43,667 nucleotides of DNA, taken from assembly GCF_027532025.1 (NCBI RefSeq), contig NZ_JAPZSY010000126.1, positions 1 to 43,667 on the forward strand, read 5' to 3'. This stretch comes from Inhella sp. (lineage in GTDB: Bacteria; Pseudomonadota; Gammaproteobacteria; Burkholderiales; Burkholderiaceae_C). Both the position numbers and the translations under genes were made by a program. A model generated the notes under the pieces. That model worked only from the letters and a program-made list of their open reading frames with translations, searched no databases and was not told where the DNA came from. Below are positions 1 through 10,636 of the stretch, piece by piece. Position 1 is the stretch's first letter. Each line of letters opens with the position of its first letter.

Positions 1-119
1 GAAGTCGTCGGTGGCCATCGGATGCTGTCCTCGATCTCCCAGGAAATGCCGCCCATTGAATTGAATTCCGGGAGTTTCGACCATCCGAAATCACCCGAAA
101 GTCATTCAAAAACAACGGG
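1..119. other. AT-richer junction upstream of truncated ABC exporter
   Basis: This stretch, especially 55-119, is clearly richer in A and T than the rest of the window and encodes nothing I recognise. A TGA at 57-59 closes the ABC exporter's reading frame on its 5' side. On the minus strand an ATG at 18-16, with a GAGGA-like sequence about 8 bases upstream, could begin a gene (MATDDF) leaving the window, but six codons cannot identify it. The change in composition exactly where C39 homology stops suggests a recombination or deletion junction (inference). Confidence 0.35.
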
Positions 120-2060
120 TTGGGTCATTTGCAGGTCCGACCACTTCGCCTGGATTTGGAGGAACTGAACCAGCTCCAAACCCCATGCGTGCTGCACTGG
201 GACCTGAACCACTTCGTGGTGCTCAAGAGGGTGACGCGCAAAGGCGCGGTGATCCTCGACCCCGCTGTGGGCGAGCGGCACCTGACCACGGCGGAAATCT
301 CCCGCCACTTCACCGGCGTGGCGTTGGAGCTGACGCCCAACGCCGATTTCAAGAAGCAAGAAGCGGCCCCCCGCGTGAGCCTGAAGCAGCTCACCGGCAA
401 GGTGGTGGGCCTGAAGCGCTCGCTGTTCCAGATCTTTGCGGTGGCTGTGGTGCTGGAGCTGTTCGCCATCGTGGCGCCGCTGATGAACCAGCTCATCGTG
501 GACGATGTGCTGACCTCGGGCGACCGGCCCCTGCTCACCGTCATCGTGCTGGGTTTCGGGCTCTTGCTCATCATCCAAACCCTGTTGGCCCTGGCTCGCT
601 CCTGGATGGTGATGGTGCTGGGGCAAACGCTGTCGCTGCAATGGATGGGCAATGTGTTCGCGCACTTGGTGCGCCTGCCCACGAGCTTCTTCGAGAAGCG
701 CCACCTGGGCGACATCACCTCGCGTTTTGGCGCCGTGAATGCCATCCAGAGAACGCTTACGACTGCCGCCATTGAGGCCGTGCTGGACGGCCTGATGGCC
801 GTGGCGGCGTTGGTGATGATGTTGATCTATGCGCCGCAGTTGGCGGGCATCGTGGTGGGGGCCGTGGTGGCCTACGGCTTGCTGCGCTGGGCGATGTACG
901 CGCCGCTGCGCGACGCCGCCGCCGAGCGCTTGGTGATGGCGGCCAAAGAGAACACCCATTTTTTGGAAACGCTGCGCGCCATCACGCCGCTGAAGCTGTT
1001 TGGCCGCGAAGAGGAGCGCCGCGCCCGCTGGCAAAACCTGGTGGTGGACGTGCAGAACCGCGACGTGCGCACGGCCAAGCTGGGCATTGGTTTCAGCACC
1101 GCCAACACGGCCATTTTTGGGTTGGAGAACCTGTTGGTGTTCTGGGTGGGCGGCAAACTCATCCTGGACGGCCAGCTCGGCGGCACGCCCAGCTTCACCG
1201 TGGGCATGTTGTTCGCCTTCATTGCCTACAAGGGGCAGTTCACCGGGCGGGTATCGGCCCTCATCAACTACGCGGTGGAGCTGAAGATGCTGAGCCTGCA
1301 CAGCGAGCGCTTGGCCGACATCGCCTTGGAGCCGCCCGAGCGCGACGCGCTGCCGGAGAGCGACTTGGCGCACCTGCCGGCCAGCATCGAGCTGCGCAAC
1401 GTGGGCTTCCGCTACGCCGAGGGTGAGCCCTGGGTGCTGAAGGAGGCGAACTTCAAGATCGAGGCGGGGGAGAGCGTGGCTGTCACCGGCCCCAGTGGCG
1501 CGGGCAAAACCACGCTGCTCAAGATCGCCTTGGGGCTGCTACAGCCCACCGAGGGCGAGGTGCTGTACGGCGGTCAGCGCATCCAGCACATTGGCCTGCA
1601 GAACTTCCGCCGCCAGATTGGCACCGTGATGCAAGAAGACGTGCTGTTGACCGGTTCGCTGACCGACAACATCGCCTTCTTCGATGTCACCACCGACCAC
1701 GAGCGCGTGCAGGCGTGTGCGCAGCTGGCGCAGCTGCACGACGACATCGCCAAGATGCCCATGGGCTACCAAACCCTGGTGGGCGACTTGGGCACCGGCC
1801 TGAGCGGTGGCCAGAAGCAGCGCCTGCTTCTGGCCCGTGCCCTCTACAAGAACCCCAAGGTGCTGGCGCTGGACGAGGCCACCAGCCACTTGGACCTGCA
1901 CAACGAGCGCGCGGTGACGGCGCAACTGGCGCAGATGAACCTGACCCGGCTGATCATTGCCCACCGACCCGAGACGATTGCCGGGGCGCAGCGTGTGGTG
2001 CAGGTGCGCGACGGGCAGGTGAGTGACGTGGCGCGCGCTGTGGGTTCAGCCGCGGCGTGA
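120..2060 (+). CDS. 5'-truncated C39-peptidase-containing ABC exporter (possible pseudogene)
   Basis: Relative of bacteriocin/RTX-type ABC exporters that cleave a double-glycine leader and export the peptide. Homology begins abruptly in the middle of the peptidase C39 domain. The second half is present, with the catalytic His in HWDLNHFVVLK near residue 30 and the following Asp in ILDP, but about 60 N-terminal residues with the catalytic Cys are missing. The transmembrane domain (about residues 110-380) follows. The ATPase is complete: Walker A GPSGAGKTT (about 457-465), signature LSGGQ (about 561), Walker B VLALDEAT and H-loop IIAHR. The only upstream in-frame start is a TTG at 120 without a Shine-Dalgarno sequence. 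The remaining 640 codons are intact, so the loss is recent or the membrane-ATPase part is still made. No HlyD-type partner or leader peptide is visible in the window. Confidence 0.8.
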   Translation: MGHLQVRPLRLDLEELNQLQTPCVLHWDLNHFVVLKRVTRKGAVILDPAVGERHLTTAEISRHFTGVALELTPNADFKKQEAAPRVSLKQLTGKVVGLKRSLFQIFAVAVVLELFAIVAPLMNQLIVDDVLTSGDRPLLTVIVLGFGLLLIIQTLLALARSWMVMVLGQTLSLQWMGNVFAHLVRLPTSFFEKRHLGDITSRFGAVNAIQRTLTTAAIEAVLDGLMAVAALVMMLIYAPQLAGIVVGAVVAYGLLRWAMYAPLRDAAAERLVMAAKENTHFLETLRAITPLKLFGREEERRARWQNLVVDVQNRDVRTAKLGIGFSTANTAIFGLENLLVFWVGGKLILDGQLGGTPSFTVGMLFAFIAYKGQFTGRVSALINYAVELKMLSLHSERLADIALEPPERDALPESDLAHLPASIELRNVGFRYAEGEPWVLKEANFKIEAGESVAVTGPSGAGKTTLLKIALGLLQPTEGEVLYGGQRIQHIGLQNFRRQIGTVMQEDVLLTGSLTDNIAFFDVTTDHERVQACAQLAQLHDDIAKMPMGYQTLVGDLGTGLSGGQKQRLLLARALYKNPKVLALDEATSHLDLHNERAVTAQLAQMNLTRLIIAHRPETIAGAQRVVQVRDGQVSDVARAVGSAAA

Positions 2061-2106
2061 TCCGTTCCGTGCGGGCGGGCGCCGCGTTGCGCCCGGCTCG
2101 ACGGTC

Positions 2107-3174
<1,068 letters not shown>

Positions 3175-3177
3175 TCA

Positions 3178-4752
3178 TCACGCGAGGCGTGGCGCCCCCG
3201 GCGCCTGCAGCGCCCCGCCTTGCACCAGGGCCGCGGCGCGCTCGATGTCGGGCGCCAGATAGTGGTCGACGGGATAGCTGGCGCAGTCTTGGCGCAGGCG
3301 CTCGTACAAGGCCTCCACGGGGGCGGAGCTGCGCAGCGGGCGCAGGAAGTCGATGCCCTGCGCGGCGGCCAGCAGCTCGATGGCCACGATGTGCGCGGTG
3401 TTGTCGATCATGGCGTGCAGGCGGCGGGCCGCGAAGGTGGCCATGCTGACGTGGTCTTCCTGGTTGGCGCTGGTGGGCAGGCTGTCCACGCTGGCGGGGT
3501 GGGCCAGGCTCTTGTTCTCGCTGGCCAGGGCGGCGGCGGTGACGTGGGCAATCATGAAGCCGCTGTGCAGGCCGGCGTCGGCCGTCAGGAAGGGCGGCAG
3601 GCGGCTGATGCCGGGGTCGATCAGCATGGCGATGCGGCGCTCGGCGATGGCGCCTACCTCGGCAATGGCCAGGGCCAGGCCGTCGGCGGCCAGGGCCACG
3701 GGCTCGGCGTGGAAGTTGCCGCCTGAAACAAGGCCCCCACGCCCCTGCGGGGCTGCCCCCCGAGGGGGCTCGCCGCCTTGGGGCGGCCCGGCGTCGGCGT
3801 CCATGCAGTCGTCGAAGACGAGAGGGTTGTCGGTCACGGCGTTGGCCTCGCGCACCAGCACCTCGGCGGTGTGGCGGGCTTGGTCCAGGCAGGCGCCCAT
3901 CACCTGGGGCTGGCAGCGCAGGCAGTAGGGGTCTTGCACGCGCTCGTCGCCTTCTTTGTGACTTTGGCGGATCTCGCTGCCGGCCAGCAGCTCGCGGTAC
4001 ACGGCCGCGGTCTCGATCTGGCCCGGCTGGCCGCGCACGGCGTGGATGCGGGGGTCGAAGGGCCCGTCGCTGCCGCGTGCGGCGTCCAGGGTCATGGCAC
4101 CGGCGGCCAGCGCCGTGGCGAACAGGGTGTCGAAGCGCAGCAGGGCGTGCAGGGCCAAGGCGGTGCTGGCCTGCGTGCCGTTGATGAGCGCCAGGCCTTC
4201 CTTGGCGGCCAGGGTCAGGGGCCTCAGGCCCAGGCGTTGCAGCTCGGCCAGGGCGGGGCGGCGTTGGCCGTCCACCAGGGCCTCGCCCTCGCCCATCAGG
4301 GCCAGGGTCATGTGCGACAAGGGGGCCAGGTCGCCACTGGCGCCCACCGAGCCTTGGGCCGGGATGTAGGGGACGAAGCCGGCGTTGAAGGCGTCCAGCA
4401 GGGACTGCACCACCTCGCGGCGCACGCCGCTGTAGCCGCGGGCCAGGCTGGCGGCCTTGGTGGCCAGCATCAGGCGCACGACGGGCGGCGACATCGGGGC
4501 GCCCACGCCCACGCTGTGGCTGCGGATGAGGTTGAGCTGCAGCGCGGCCAGTTGGTCTTTGGCGATGCGTGTGCTGGCCAGCTTGCCGAAGCCGGTGTTG
4601 ACACCGTAGACCGGCGCGTCGCCCGCGGCCGCGGCGGCCACGAGGGCGGCGCTGGCGTCCAGGGCGGACCAGTCGGTGAGCGCCAGCGGCTCGGTGCCGT
4701 CGGCGATGACGCGCAGTTGCGCGAGGGTGAGGTGTCCGGGTTGGAGCTGCAT
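3178..4752 (-). CDS. hutH: Histidine ammonia-lyase with in-frame repeat insertion
   Basis: Deaminates L-histidine to trans-urocanate, the first step of histidine catabolism. The electrophilic MIO group forms from Ala138-Ser139-Gly140 inside [11 protein letters not shown]; Tyr49 in [10 protein letters not shown] is the usual catalytic tyrosine. Downstream blocks [24 protein letters not shown] and [12 protein letters not shown] are intact. At 524 residues it is longer than the usual 505-515. Between DNPLVF (309-313) and [10 protein letters not shown] (from 341) there are about 28 residues where the family has 5-7, encoded by the triple-hairpin repeat at 3731-3793. The start ATG at 4752 lies 5 bases after the hutU stop, so both are one transcript controlled from the hutU-hutC intergenic region. 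The insertion is in frame and adds no stop; whether activity is changed is unknown. Confidence 0.96.
   Translation of the reverse strand: MQLQPGHLTLAQLRVIADGTEPLALTDWSALDASAALVAAAAAGDAPVYGVNTGFGKLASTRIAKDQLAALQLNLIRSHSVGVGAPMSPPVVRLMLATKAASLARGYSGVRREVVQSLLDAFNAGFVPYIPAQGSVGASGDLAPLSHMTLALMGEGEALVDGQRRPALAELQRLGLRPLTLAAKEGLALINGTQASTALALHALLRFDTLFATALAAGAMTLDAARGSDGPFDPRIHAVRGQPGQIETAAVYRELLAGSEIRQSHKEGDERVQDPYCLRCQPQVMGACLDQARHTAEVLVREANAVTDNPLVFDDCMDADAGPPQGGEPPRGAAPQGRGGLVSGGNFHAEPVALAADGLALAIAEVGAIAERRIAMLIDPGISRLPPFLTADAGLHSGFMIAHVTAAALASENKSLAHPASVDSLPTSANQEDHVSMATFAARRLHAMIDNTAHIVAIELLAAAQGIDFLRPLRSSAPVEALYERLRQDCASYPVDHYLAPDIERAAALVQGGALQAPGAPRLA
3731..3793. repeat. Triple-hairpin GC-rich repeat inserted in hutH
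   Basis: Three consecutive inverted repeats are visible: GCCCC-TGC-GGGGC (3741-3753), GCCCCC-CGA-GGGGGC (3755-3769) and GCCGCC-TTGG-GGCGGC (3772-3787). They code for a Gly/Pro-rich stretch ([11 protein letters not shown]...) absent from related HutH proteins. Short tandem hairpins of this style are dispersed elements in Comamonadaceae-type genomes (recollection). I saw no second copy in this window. Confidence 0.75.
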
Positions 4753-4757
4753 GGCGT

Positions 4758-6431
<1,674 letters not shown>

Positions 6432-6468
6432 GGGAAGGCTCCGGTCAGTAAGCTGGCGGGCATGGTAA

Positions 6469-6482
6469 GTTGTATAGACAAG
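6469..6482. promoter_or_regulatory. HutC-type operator between hutU and hutC
   Basis: TTGTATAGACAA (6470-6481) is an imperfect dyad matching the HutC consensus CTTGTATATACAAG, as I recall it, at 12 of 14 positions. It lies in the 71-base gap between the divergent hutU and hutC starts, so one repressor dimer could control both operons. Urocanate is the known inducer of HutC. A perfect 8-base palindrome TGACGTCA follows at 6483-6490. Confidence 0.75.
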
Positions 6483-6502
6483 TGACGTCAAGCCGGCATA
6501 CG

Positions 6503-7243
6503 ATGGTGGCCATGCCGAGCCCCACTGCGCCACCCGACCCCGCCTACCTGACCGTGCAGCGCTGGCTGCGCGAGGGCATCACCCAGGGCCGCTGGCGCGT
6601 GGGCGATCGCCTGCCCAGCGAGGCCGAGCTGGTGGCCCATTTCGGCCTGAGCCGCATGACCGTGAACCGCGCGCTGACGGAGCTGCACGCGCAAGGCCTG
6701 GTGCGGCGGGTCAAGGGCTCGGGCAGCTTCGTGGCGCCGTTGGAGCGCCTGGCCGCCACCCTGCAGGTGCGCGACGTGCACGAGCAAATCGCCGAGCGCG
6801 GGCACGTTCACCAGGCCCAGGTGCTGGCGCTGGACCGCCAAACGCCGCCCCCGGCGGTGGCCGCGGCGCTGCAGCTGCGCAAGGGCGGCACGGCCTTCTA
6901 CAGTCAGCTGCTGCACCTGGACAACGGCGTGCCGCTGCAGGTCGAGTCGCGCTGGGTGCACCCGGCGCGGGCGCCGCAGTACCTGAAGCAGGACTTCGGT
7001 CGGGTCACGCCCACCGCCTATCTGCTGGCGGTGGCGCCCCTGGTGGGGGCCGAGGTTCAAATCGAGGCCGCGCTGGCGCAGCCCCATGAGGCCCGGTTGC
7101 TGGGCCTGAGTTTGAAACGTGGCGACGCCCAGCCCTGCCTGGTGGTGCAGCGCCTGACCCACAGCCACGAAGGTCCAGTCAGTTGGGTGCGGCTGGTGCA
7201 CCCGGGCGACCGCTACGTGCTGCAAGGAAAAGTCACAACGTGA
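6503..7243 (+). CDS. hutC: Histidine utilisation repressor, GntR family
   Basis: Cytoplasmic repressor of the hut genes, released from DNA by urocanate. The N-terminal GntR winged helix (about residues 12-75) carries [22 protein letters not shown] and a wing with [10 protein letters not shown]. The rest is a UTRA ligand domain with the typical [13 protein letters not shown] and TPTAYLL blocks. About 246 residues, normal for HutC. Start uncertain: ATG 6503 or ATG 6512 (MPSPTAPP); neither has a strong Shine-Dalgarno sequence, which would suit low expression of a repressor. A TTG at 6470 would lie inside the operator and is rejected. First gene of the plus-strand operon hutC-hutI-hutG-hutF, so autoregulated through the operator. 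Its TGA overlaps the hutI GTG. Confidence 0.93.
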   Translation: MVAMPSPTAPPDPAYLTVQRWLREGITQGRWRVGDRLPSEAELVAHFGLSRMTVNRALTELHAQGLVRRVKGSGSFVAPLERLAATLQVRDVHEQIAERGHVHQAQVLALDRQTPPPAVAAALQLRKGGTAFYSQLLHLDNGVPLQVESRWVHPARAPQYLKQDFGRVTPTAYLLAVAPLVGAEVQIEAALAQPHEARLLGLSLKRGDAQPCLVVQRLTHSHEGPVSWVRLVHPGDRYVLQGKVTT

Positions 7244-8490
7244 GTTCGAGCCCCGACCTGCCCATCACCCTGTGGCGCGACCTGCGCGCCGCCACGCTCG
7301 CCGGCGATGCGGCTTGGGGCGCCATCGACAACGCCTGCCTCGTCGTCCAGGGCGACCGCCTGGCCTGGGTGGGCCCGCTGCCCGAACTGCCGCCCGAATG
7401 GGCGTCCCGCGTGAACGACGAGGTGCACGTGGACAACGCCTGGGTCACGCCGGGCCTGGTGGACTGCCACACGCACCTGGTGTACGGCGGTACCCGCGCC
7501 CACGAGCACGAACTGCGCCTGCAAGGGGTGAGCTACGAGCAGATCGCCCGCGCGGGCGGCGGCATCCGCAGCACCGTGGCGGCCACGCGCTCGCTGGACG
7601 AGGAGGCACTGTGCCAAGCTGCCGCGCGGCGCCTGCGCCAGCTCCAGGCCGACGGCGTGACCACGGTTGAGGTGAAGAGTGGCTACGGCCTGAGCCTGGA
7701 CGACGAGCGCCGCATGCTGCGTGTCGCCCGTCGGCTGGGGAGGGAGGGCATGGACGTGCGCAGCACCTACCTGGCCCTGCACGCGGTGCCGCCGGAGTTC
7801 GATGGCCGACCGGGTGACGCTCGCGATGGCTACACCGAAGCCGCCTGCCAGTGGCTCGACACCCTGCACGCCGAAGGCCTGGTGGACGCGGTCGACGCGT
7901 TCTGCGAGCGCATCGGCTTCACGCCGGGGCAGGTCACGCGCCTGTTCCAGCACGCCGAAGGCCTGGGCCTGCCCGTGAAGCTGCACGCCGAGCAACTCAG
8001 CGACCAAGGCGGCGCCGCGCTGGCCGCCGAGTTCGGCGCGCTGAGCGCCGACCACCTGGAGTGGCTGAGCGAGGCCGGCATCCAGGCCATGGCCCAGGCC
8101 GGCACCGTGGCCGTGCTGCTGCCTGGCGCCTACCTCACGCTCAAAGACACCCACCTGCCCCCCGTGGCCGCCCTGCGCGCCGCCGGCGTGCCCATGGCCG
8201 TGGCCACCGACCACAACCCCGGCAGCTCGCCCGCGCTGTCGCTCACGCTGATGATGAATTTGGCCTGCACCCTGTTCGGTCTGACGCCCGAAGAGGCGCT
8301 GCGCGGCTGCACCCATGTGGCCGCGAAAGCCCTGGGCCTGCACGACCGCGGCCGCCTGCAGGCCGGCCTGCGCGCCGACTTCTCCGTGTGGGACGTGGAG
8401 CACCCGCGGGAGCTGAGCTACTGGCTGGGCCACCGCCCGCTGCTGGAGCGCGTGCACGCCGGCCGGGCCGACGGGAGGCTCGCCGCATGA
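7240..8490 (+). CDS. hutI: Imidazolonepropionase
   Basis: Metal-dependent amidohydrolase that opens 4-imidazolone-5-propanoate to N-formimino-L-glutamate, step three of the pathway. The product starts at a GTG (7240) overlapping the hutC stop, preceded by AAGGAAA; 416 residues, normal length. Metal ligands of the amidohydrolase fold are visible: His77 and His79 in DCHTHLVYGGTR, a His in KLHAEQLSD, and the late Asp in VATDHNPGSSP. EVKSGYGL is a further HutI signature. An upstream in-frame extension into hutC has no family similarity. Its stop overlaps the hutG start as ATGA, implying translational coupling. Confidence 0.96.
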   Translation: MSSSPDLPITLWRDLRAATLAGDAAWGAIDNACLVVQGDRLAWVGPLPELPPEWASRVNDEVHVDNAWVTPGLVDCHTHLVYGGTRAHEHELRLQGVSYEQIARAGGGIRSTVAATRSLDEEALCQAAARRLRQLQADGVTTVEVKSGYGLSLDDERRMLRVARRLGREGMDVRSTYLALHAVPPEFDGRPGDARDGYTEAACQWLDTLHAEGLVDAVDAFCERIGFTPGQVTRLFQHAEGLGLPVKLHAEQLSDQGGAALAAEFGALSADHLEWLSEAGIQAMAQAGTVAVLLPGAYLTLKDTHLPPVAALRAAGVPMAVATDHNPGSSPALSLTLMMNLACTLFGLTPEEALRGCTHVAAKALGLHDRGRLQAGLRADFSVWDVEHPRELSYWLGHRPLLERVHAGRADGRLAA

Positions 8491-9293
8491 GTGTCTACCG
8501 CCTGATCCCGGGCAGCGCCCCGCTGCTCATCAGCCTGCCCCACGTGGGCACGGTCATCCCTGCGGAGGGCCGCAGCGCCTACCGCCCGCGCGCCCTGGCC
8601 AGCGAGGACACCGACTGGCACCTCGAGGCCGTGTACGCCCCCATCGCGCAGGCCCTGGGCGCCAGCCTGCTGGTGCCCGAGGCCTCCCGCTACTGGATCG
8701 ACCTGAACCGCCCGGCCGACAACGCGCCCATGTACCCCGGGGCGAACAACACCGAGCTGTGCCCCACGCGATTCTTCGACGGCACGCCGATCTACCAAGA
8801 CGGCCGCGCCCCCGACGCGGCCGAGCAGGCCCGCCGTGTGGACAGCCACTGGCGCCCCTACCACCAGGCCCTGGCGGGCGAGTTGGCGCGCCTGAAGGCG
8901 CGGCACGGCCACGCGCTGCTGTGGGACGGCCACAGCATCGAGAGCGAGCTGCCCTGGCTGTTCGAGGGCCGCCTGCCCGACCTCAACCTGGGCACCGCGA
9001 GCGGCGCCAGCTGCAAGCCGGCCGTGCGCGAGGCCCTGGGTGCCGTGCTGGCCGCGCAAACCCGCTACACGCAGGTGGTGGACGGCCGCTTCAAGGGCGG
9101 TCACATCACCCGCCACTACGGTCGCCCGATGGAGGGCGTGCAGGCCATCCAGATGGAAATGGTTCAGGCCATCTACATGCTGGAAGACAAGGCCCACCCC
9201 ACGCCCCGCCCGCTGCGCCCCGAGCGCGTGGCCGAGCTGCAACCGCTGTTGACCGCGCTGCTGCGCACCTACTTGGAGACTGCCGCCCGATGA
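8487..9293 (+). CDS. hutG: N-formylglutamate deformylase
   Basis: Hydrolyses N-formyl-L-glutamate to glutamate and formate, the last step of the five-step histidine route. It belongs to the N-formylglutamate amidohydrolase family, not the arginase-like formimidoylglutamase that shares the name HutG in enteric bacteria. The 268-residue sequence has family blocks LISLPHVGTVIP, DTDWHLE, SRYWIDLNRP, LLWDGHSIES and KGGHITRHYGRP; the His, Glu and Asp residues in these are the likely zinc site. Preceded by GGGAGG and coupled to hutI (ATGA) and hutF (ATGA), so it is co-made with the enzyme that produces its substrate. Confidence 0.95.
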   Translation: MSVYRLIPGSAPLLISLPHVGTVIPAEGRSAYRPRALASEDTDWHLEAVYAPIAQALGASLLVPEASRYWIDLNRPADNAPMYPGANNTELCPTRFFDGTPIYQDGRAPDAAEQARRVDSHWRPYHQALAGELARLKARHGHALLWDGHSIESELPWLFEGRLPDLNLGTASGASCKPAVREALGAVLAAQTRYTQVVDGRFKGGHITRHYGRPMEGVQAIQMEMVQAIYMLEDKAHPTPRPLRPERVAELQPLLTALLRTYLETAAR

Positions 9294-10615
9294 GCGCCGC
9301 TGACCCCTTGACGGACACGGCCCTGTGGGCCCCCTGGGCCTGGGTGGACGGCCGCTGGCGCCAGCAAGTGCTGCTGCCCATCCAGCCCGATGGGCGTTGG
9401 GGCGCCATCGCCAGCGGCGTGGTGCAGCCGCCCGAGGGCACCCGGGTGCTGCACGGCGCGCTGGTGCCCAGCTTGGTGAACGCCCACAGCCATGCGTTTC
9501 AGCGCGCCATGGCCGGCCTGACCGAGGTGCGTGAACACGCCGGCGAGGACGATTTTTGGAGCTGGCGCGAGGCCATGTACGGCACGGCCCTGGCGCTCTC
9601 GCCCGACAGCCTGCGCCGCGTGGCCACGCAGCTCTACGGCGAGCTGCTGCGCGGGGGCTACACGCAGGTGGTCGAGTTCCACTACCTGCACCATGCGCCC
9701 GATGGCCAACCCTACGAGGACGAACTGGCCATGGCCTGGGCCCTGGCCGATGCCGCCGAGGCGGTGGGCATCGGCCTGACCGTGCTGCCCACGCTGTACG
9801 CCCACCAAGGCTTCGATCAACCCGGGCTGCGGCCCGAGCAGCGGCGCTTTGCGGCTGGGGCCGATTGGGTGTGGCGCGCCCAGCAGCGCCTGCAGGCCAG
9901 CGGCCGGCCGCTGCTGCGCGCCGGGGTGGCCTTGCATTCGCTGCGCGCAGCGCACCCGGAAGACTTGCGGGCCGTGTTGAGCCTGGCCGATCACGCCGAG
10001 TGCCCCATCCACATCCACGTGGCCGAGCAACTGCGCGAGGTGGACGATTGCTTGCGCACCCACGGCCAGCGGCCTTTGGAGTGGCTCTGCGCCCATGGCA
10101 TGCTGGACGCCCGCTGGCAGCTGGTGCATGCCACCCACGCCCTGCCGCACGAGATCGATGCCGTGGCGGCTTGCTGCGCCGGGGTGGTGCTGTGCCCCAG
10201 CACCGAAGCCAACCTGGGCGATGGCTTCACCGACGTGCCCGGCTGGCTGGACGCCGGTGTGCCCCTGAGCGTGGGCAGCGACAGCCAGGTCAGCCGGGAA
10301 TGGCGCGAGGAGTTGCGGTGGCTCGAGTACGGCCAACGCCTGCGCCACCGGCGCCGCAACGTGTGCGCGGCGCCGGGCGTGCAGCCCAGCACGGGCGCGC
10401 GATTGCTGGAGGCGATGCGCGCGGGCTCGGGGCCGGCTGCCGGCTACGCCACCTGGGGCTTGCGCAGCGGCGCGCGGGCCGATGCCTTGATGGTGGACTT
10501 GGCCACCGCCGACCTCGACAGCGTGCCCATGGCGCACTGGTGGGACGCCCTGGTGTTTGCCAGCGCGGGGCCGCTGTGGTCGGCGGTATGGGTGGCGGGG
10601 CGCCAACGGCTTTGA
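9290..10615 (+). CDS. hutF: Formimidoylglutamate deiminase
   Basis: Amidohydrolase that releases ammonia from N-formimino-L-glutamate to give N-formylglutamate, substrate of HutG. Metal-binding HAHSH-like motif NAHSHAFQR (His66, His68), then HIHVAEQ, LVHATH and the late Asp in VGSDSQVSREW; ELRWLEYGQRL is typical of HutF. 441 residues, slightly shorter than many homologues (about 450). Starts at an ATG overlapping the hutG stop. HutF together with a deformylase-type HutG shows the pathway yields two ammonia plus formate rather than formamide. No histidine or urocanate permease gene is in the cluster. The stop codon lies in a 14-base tandem duplication. Confidence 0.95.
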   Translation: MSAADPLTDTALWAPWAWVDGRWRQQVLLPIQPDGRWGAIASGVVQPPEGTRVLHGALVPSLVNAHSHAFQRAMAGLTEVREHAGEDDFWSWREAMYGTALALSPDSLRRVATQLYGELLRGGYTQVVEFHYLHHAPDGQPYEDELAMAWALADAAEAVGIGLTVLPTLYAHQGFDQPGLRPEQRRFAAGADWVWRAQQRLQASGRPLLRAGVALHSLRAAHPEDLRAVLSLADHAECPIHIHVAEQLREVDDCLRTHGQRPLEWLCAHGMLDARWQLVHATHALPHEIDAVAACCAGVVLCPSTEANLGDGFTDVPGWLDAGVPLSVGSDSQVSREWREELRWLEYGQRLRHRRRNVCAAPGVQPSTGARLLEAMRAGSGPAAGYATWGLRSGARADALMVDLATADLDSVPMAHWWDALVFASAGPLWSAVWVAGRQRL

Positions 10616-10635
10616 GCGGGTGGCTTTGAGCGGGC
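10608..10635. repeat. 14-bp tandem duplication over hutF stop
   Basis: GGCTTTGAGCGGGT (10608-10621) is followed directly by GGCTTTGAGCGGGC (10622-10635), 13 of 14 identical. The first copy carries the hutF TGA. The second fills the gap to the convergent diguanylate cyclase gene. Confidence 0.8.
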
Positions 10636-10636
10636 C

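Noticed and set aside
1-168. Open frame from the left edge that might supply the missing C39 half after a frameshift
   Set aside because: Its translation (…HFAWIWRN at the end) has no C39 features and merely reads the exporter's codons in another frame.
2076-2095. CGGGCG-N8-CGCCCG hairpin as terminator between the exporter and kdsA
   Set aside because: No T tract on either strand and a loose loop; too weak to annotate.
3700-3813. Frameshift or pseudogene in hutH
   Set aside because: The insertion is in frame and all catalytic blocks on both sides are intact.
6470-6502. TTG at 6470 as the hutC start
   Set aside because: It would place the operator inside the coding region; the added residues are not GntR-like.
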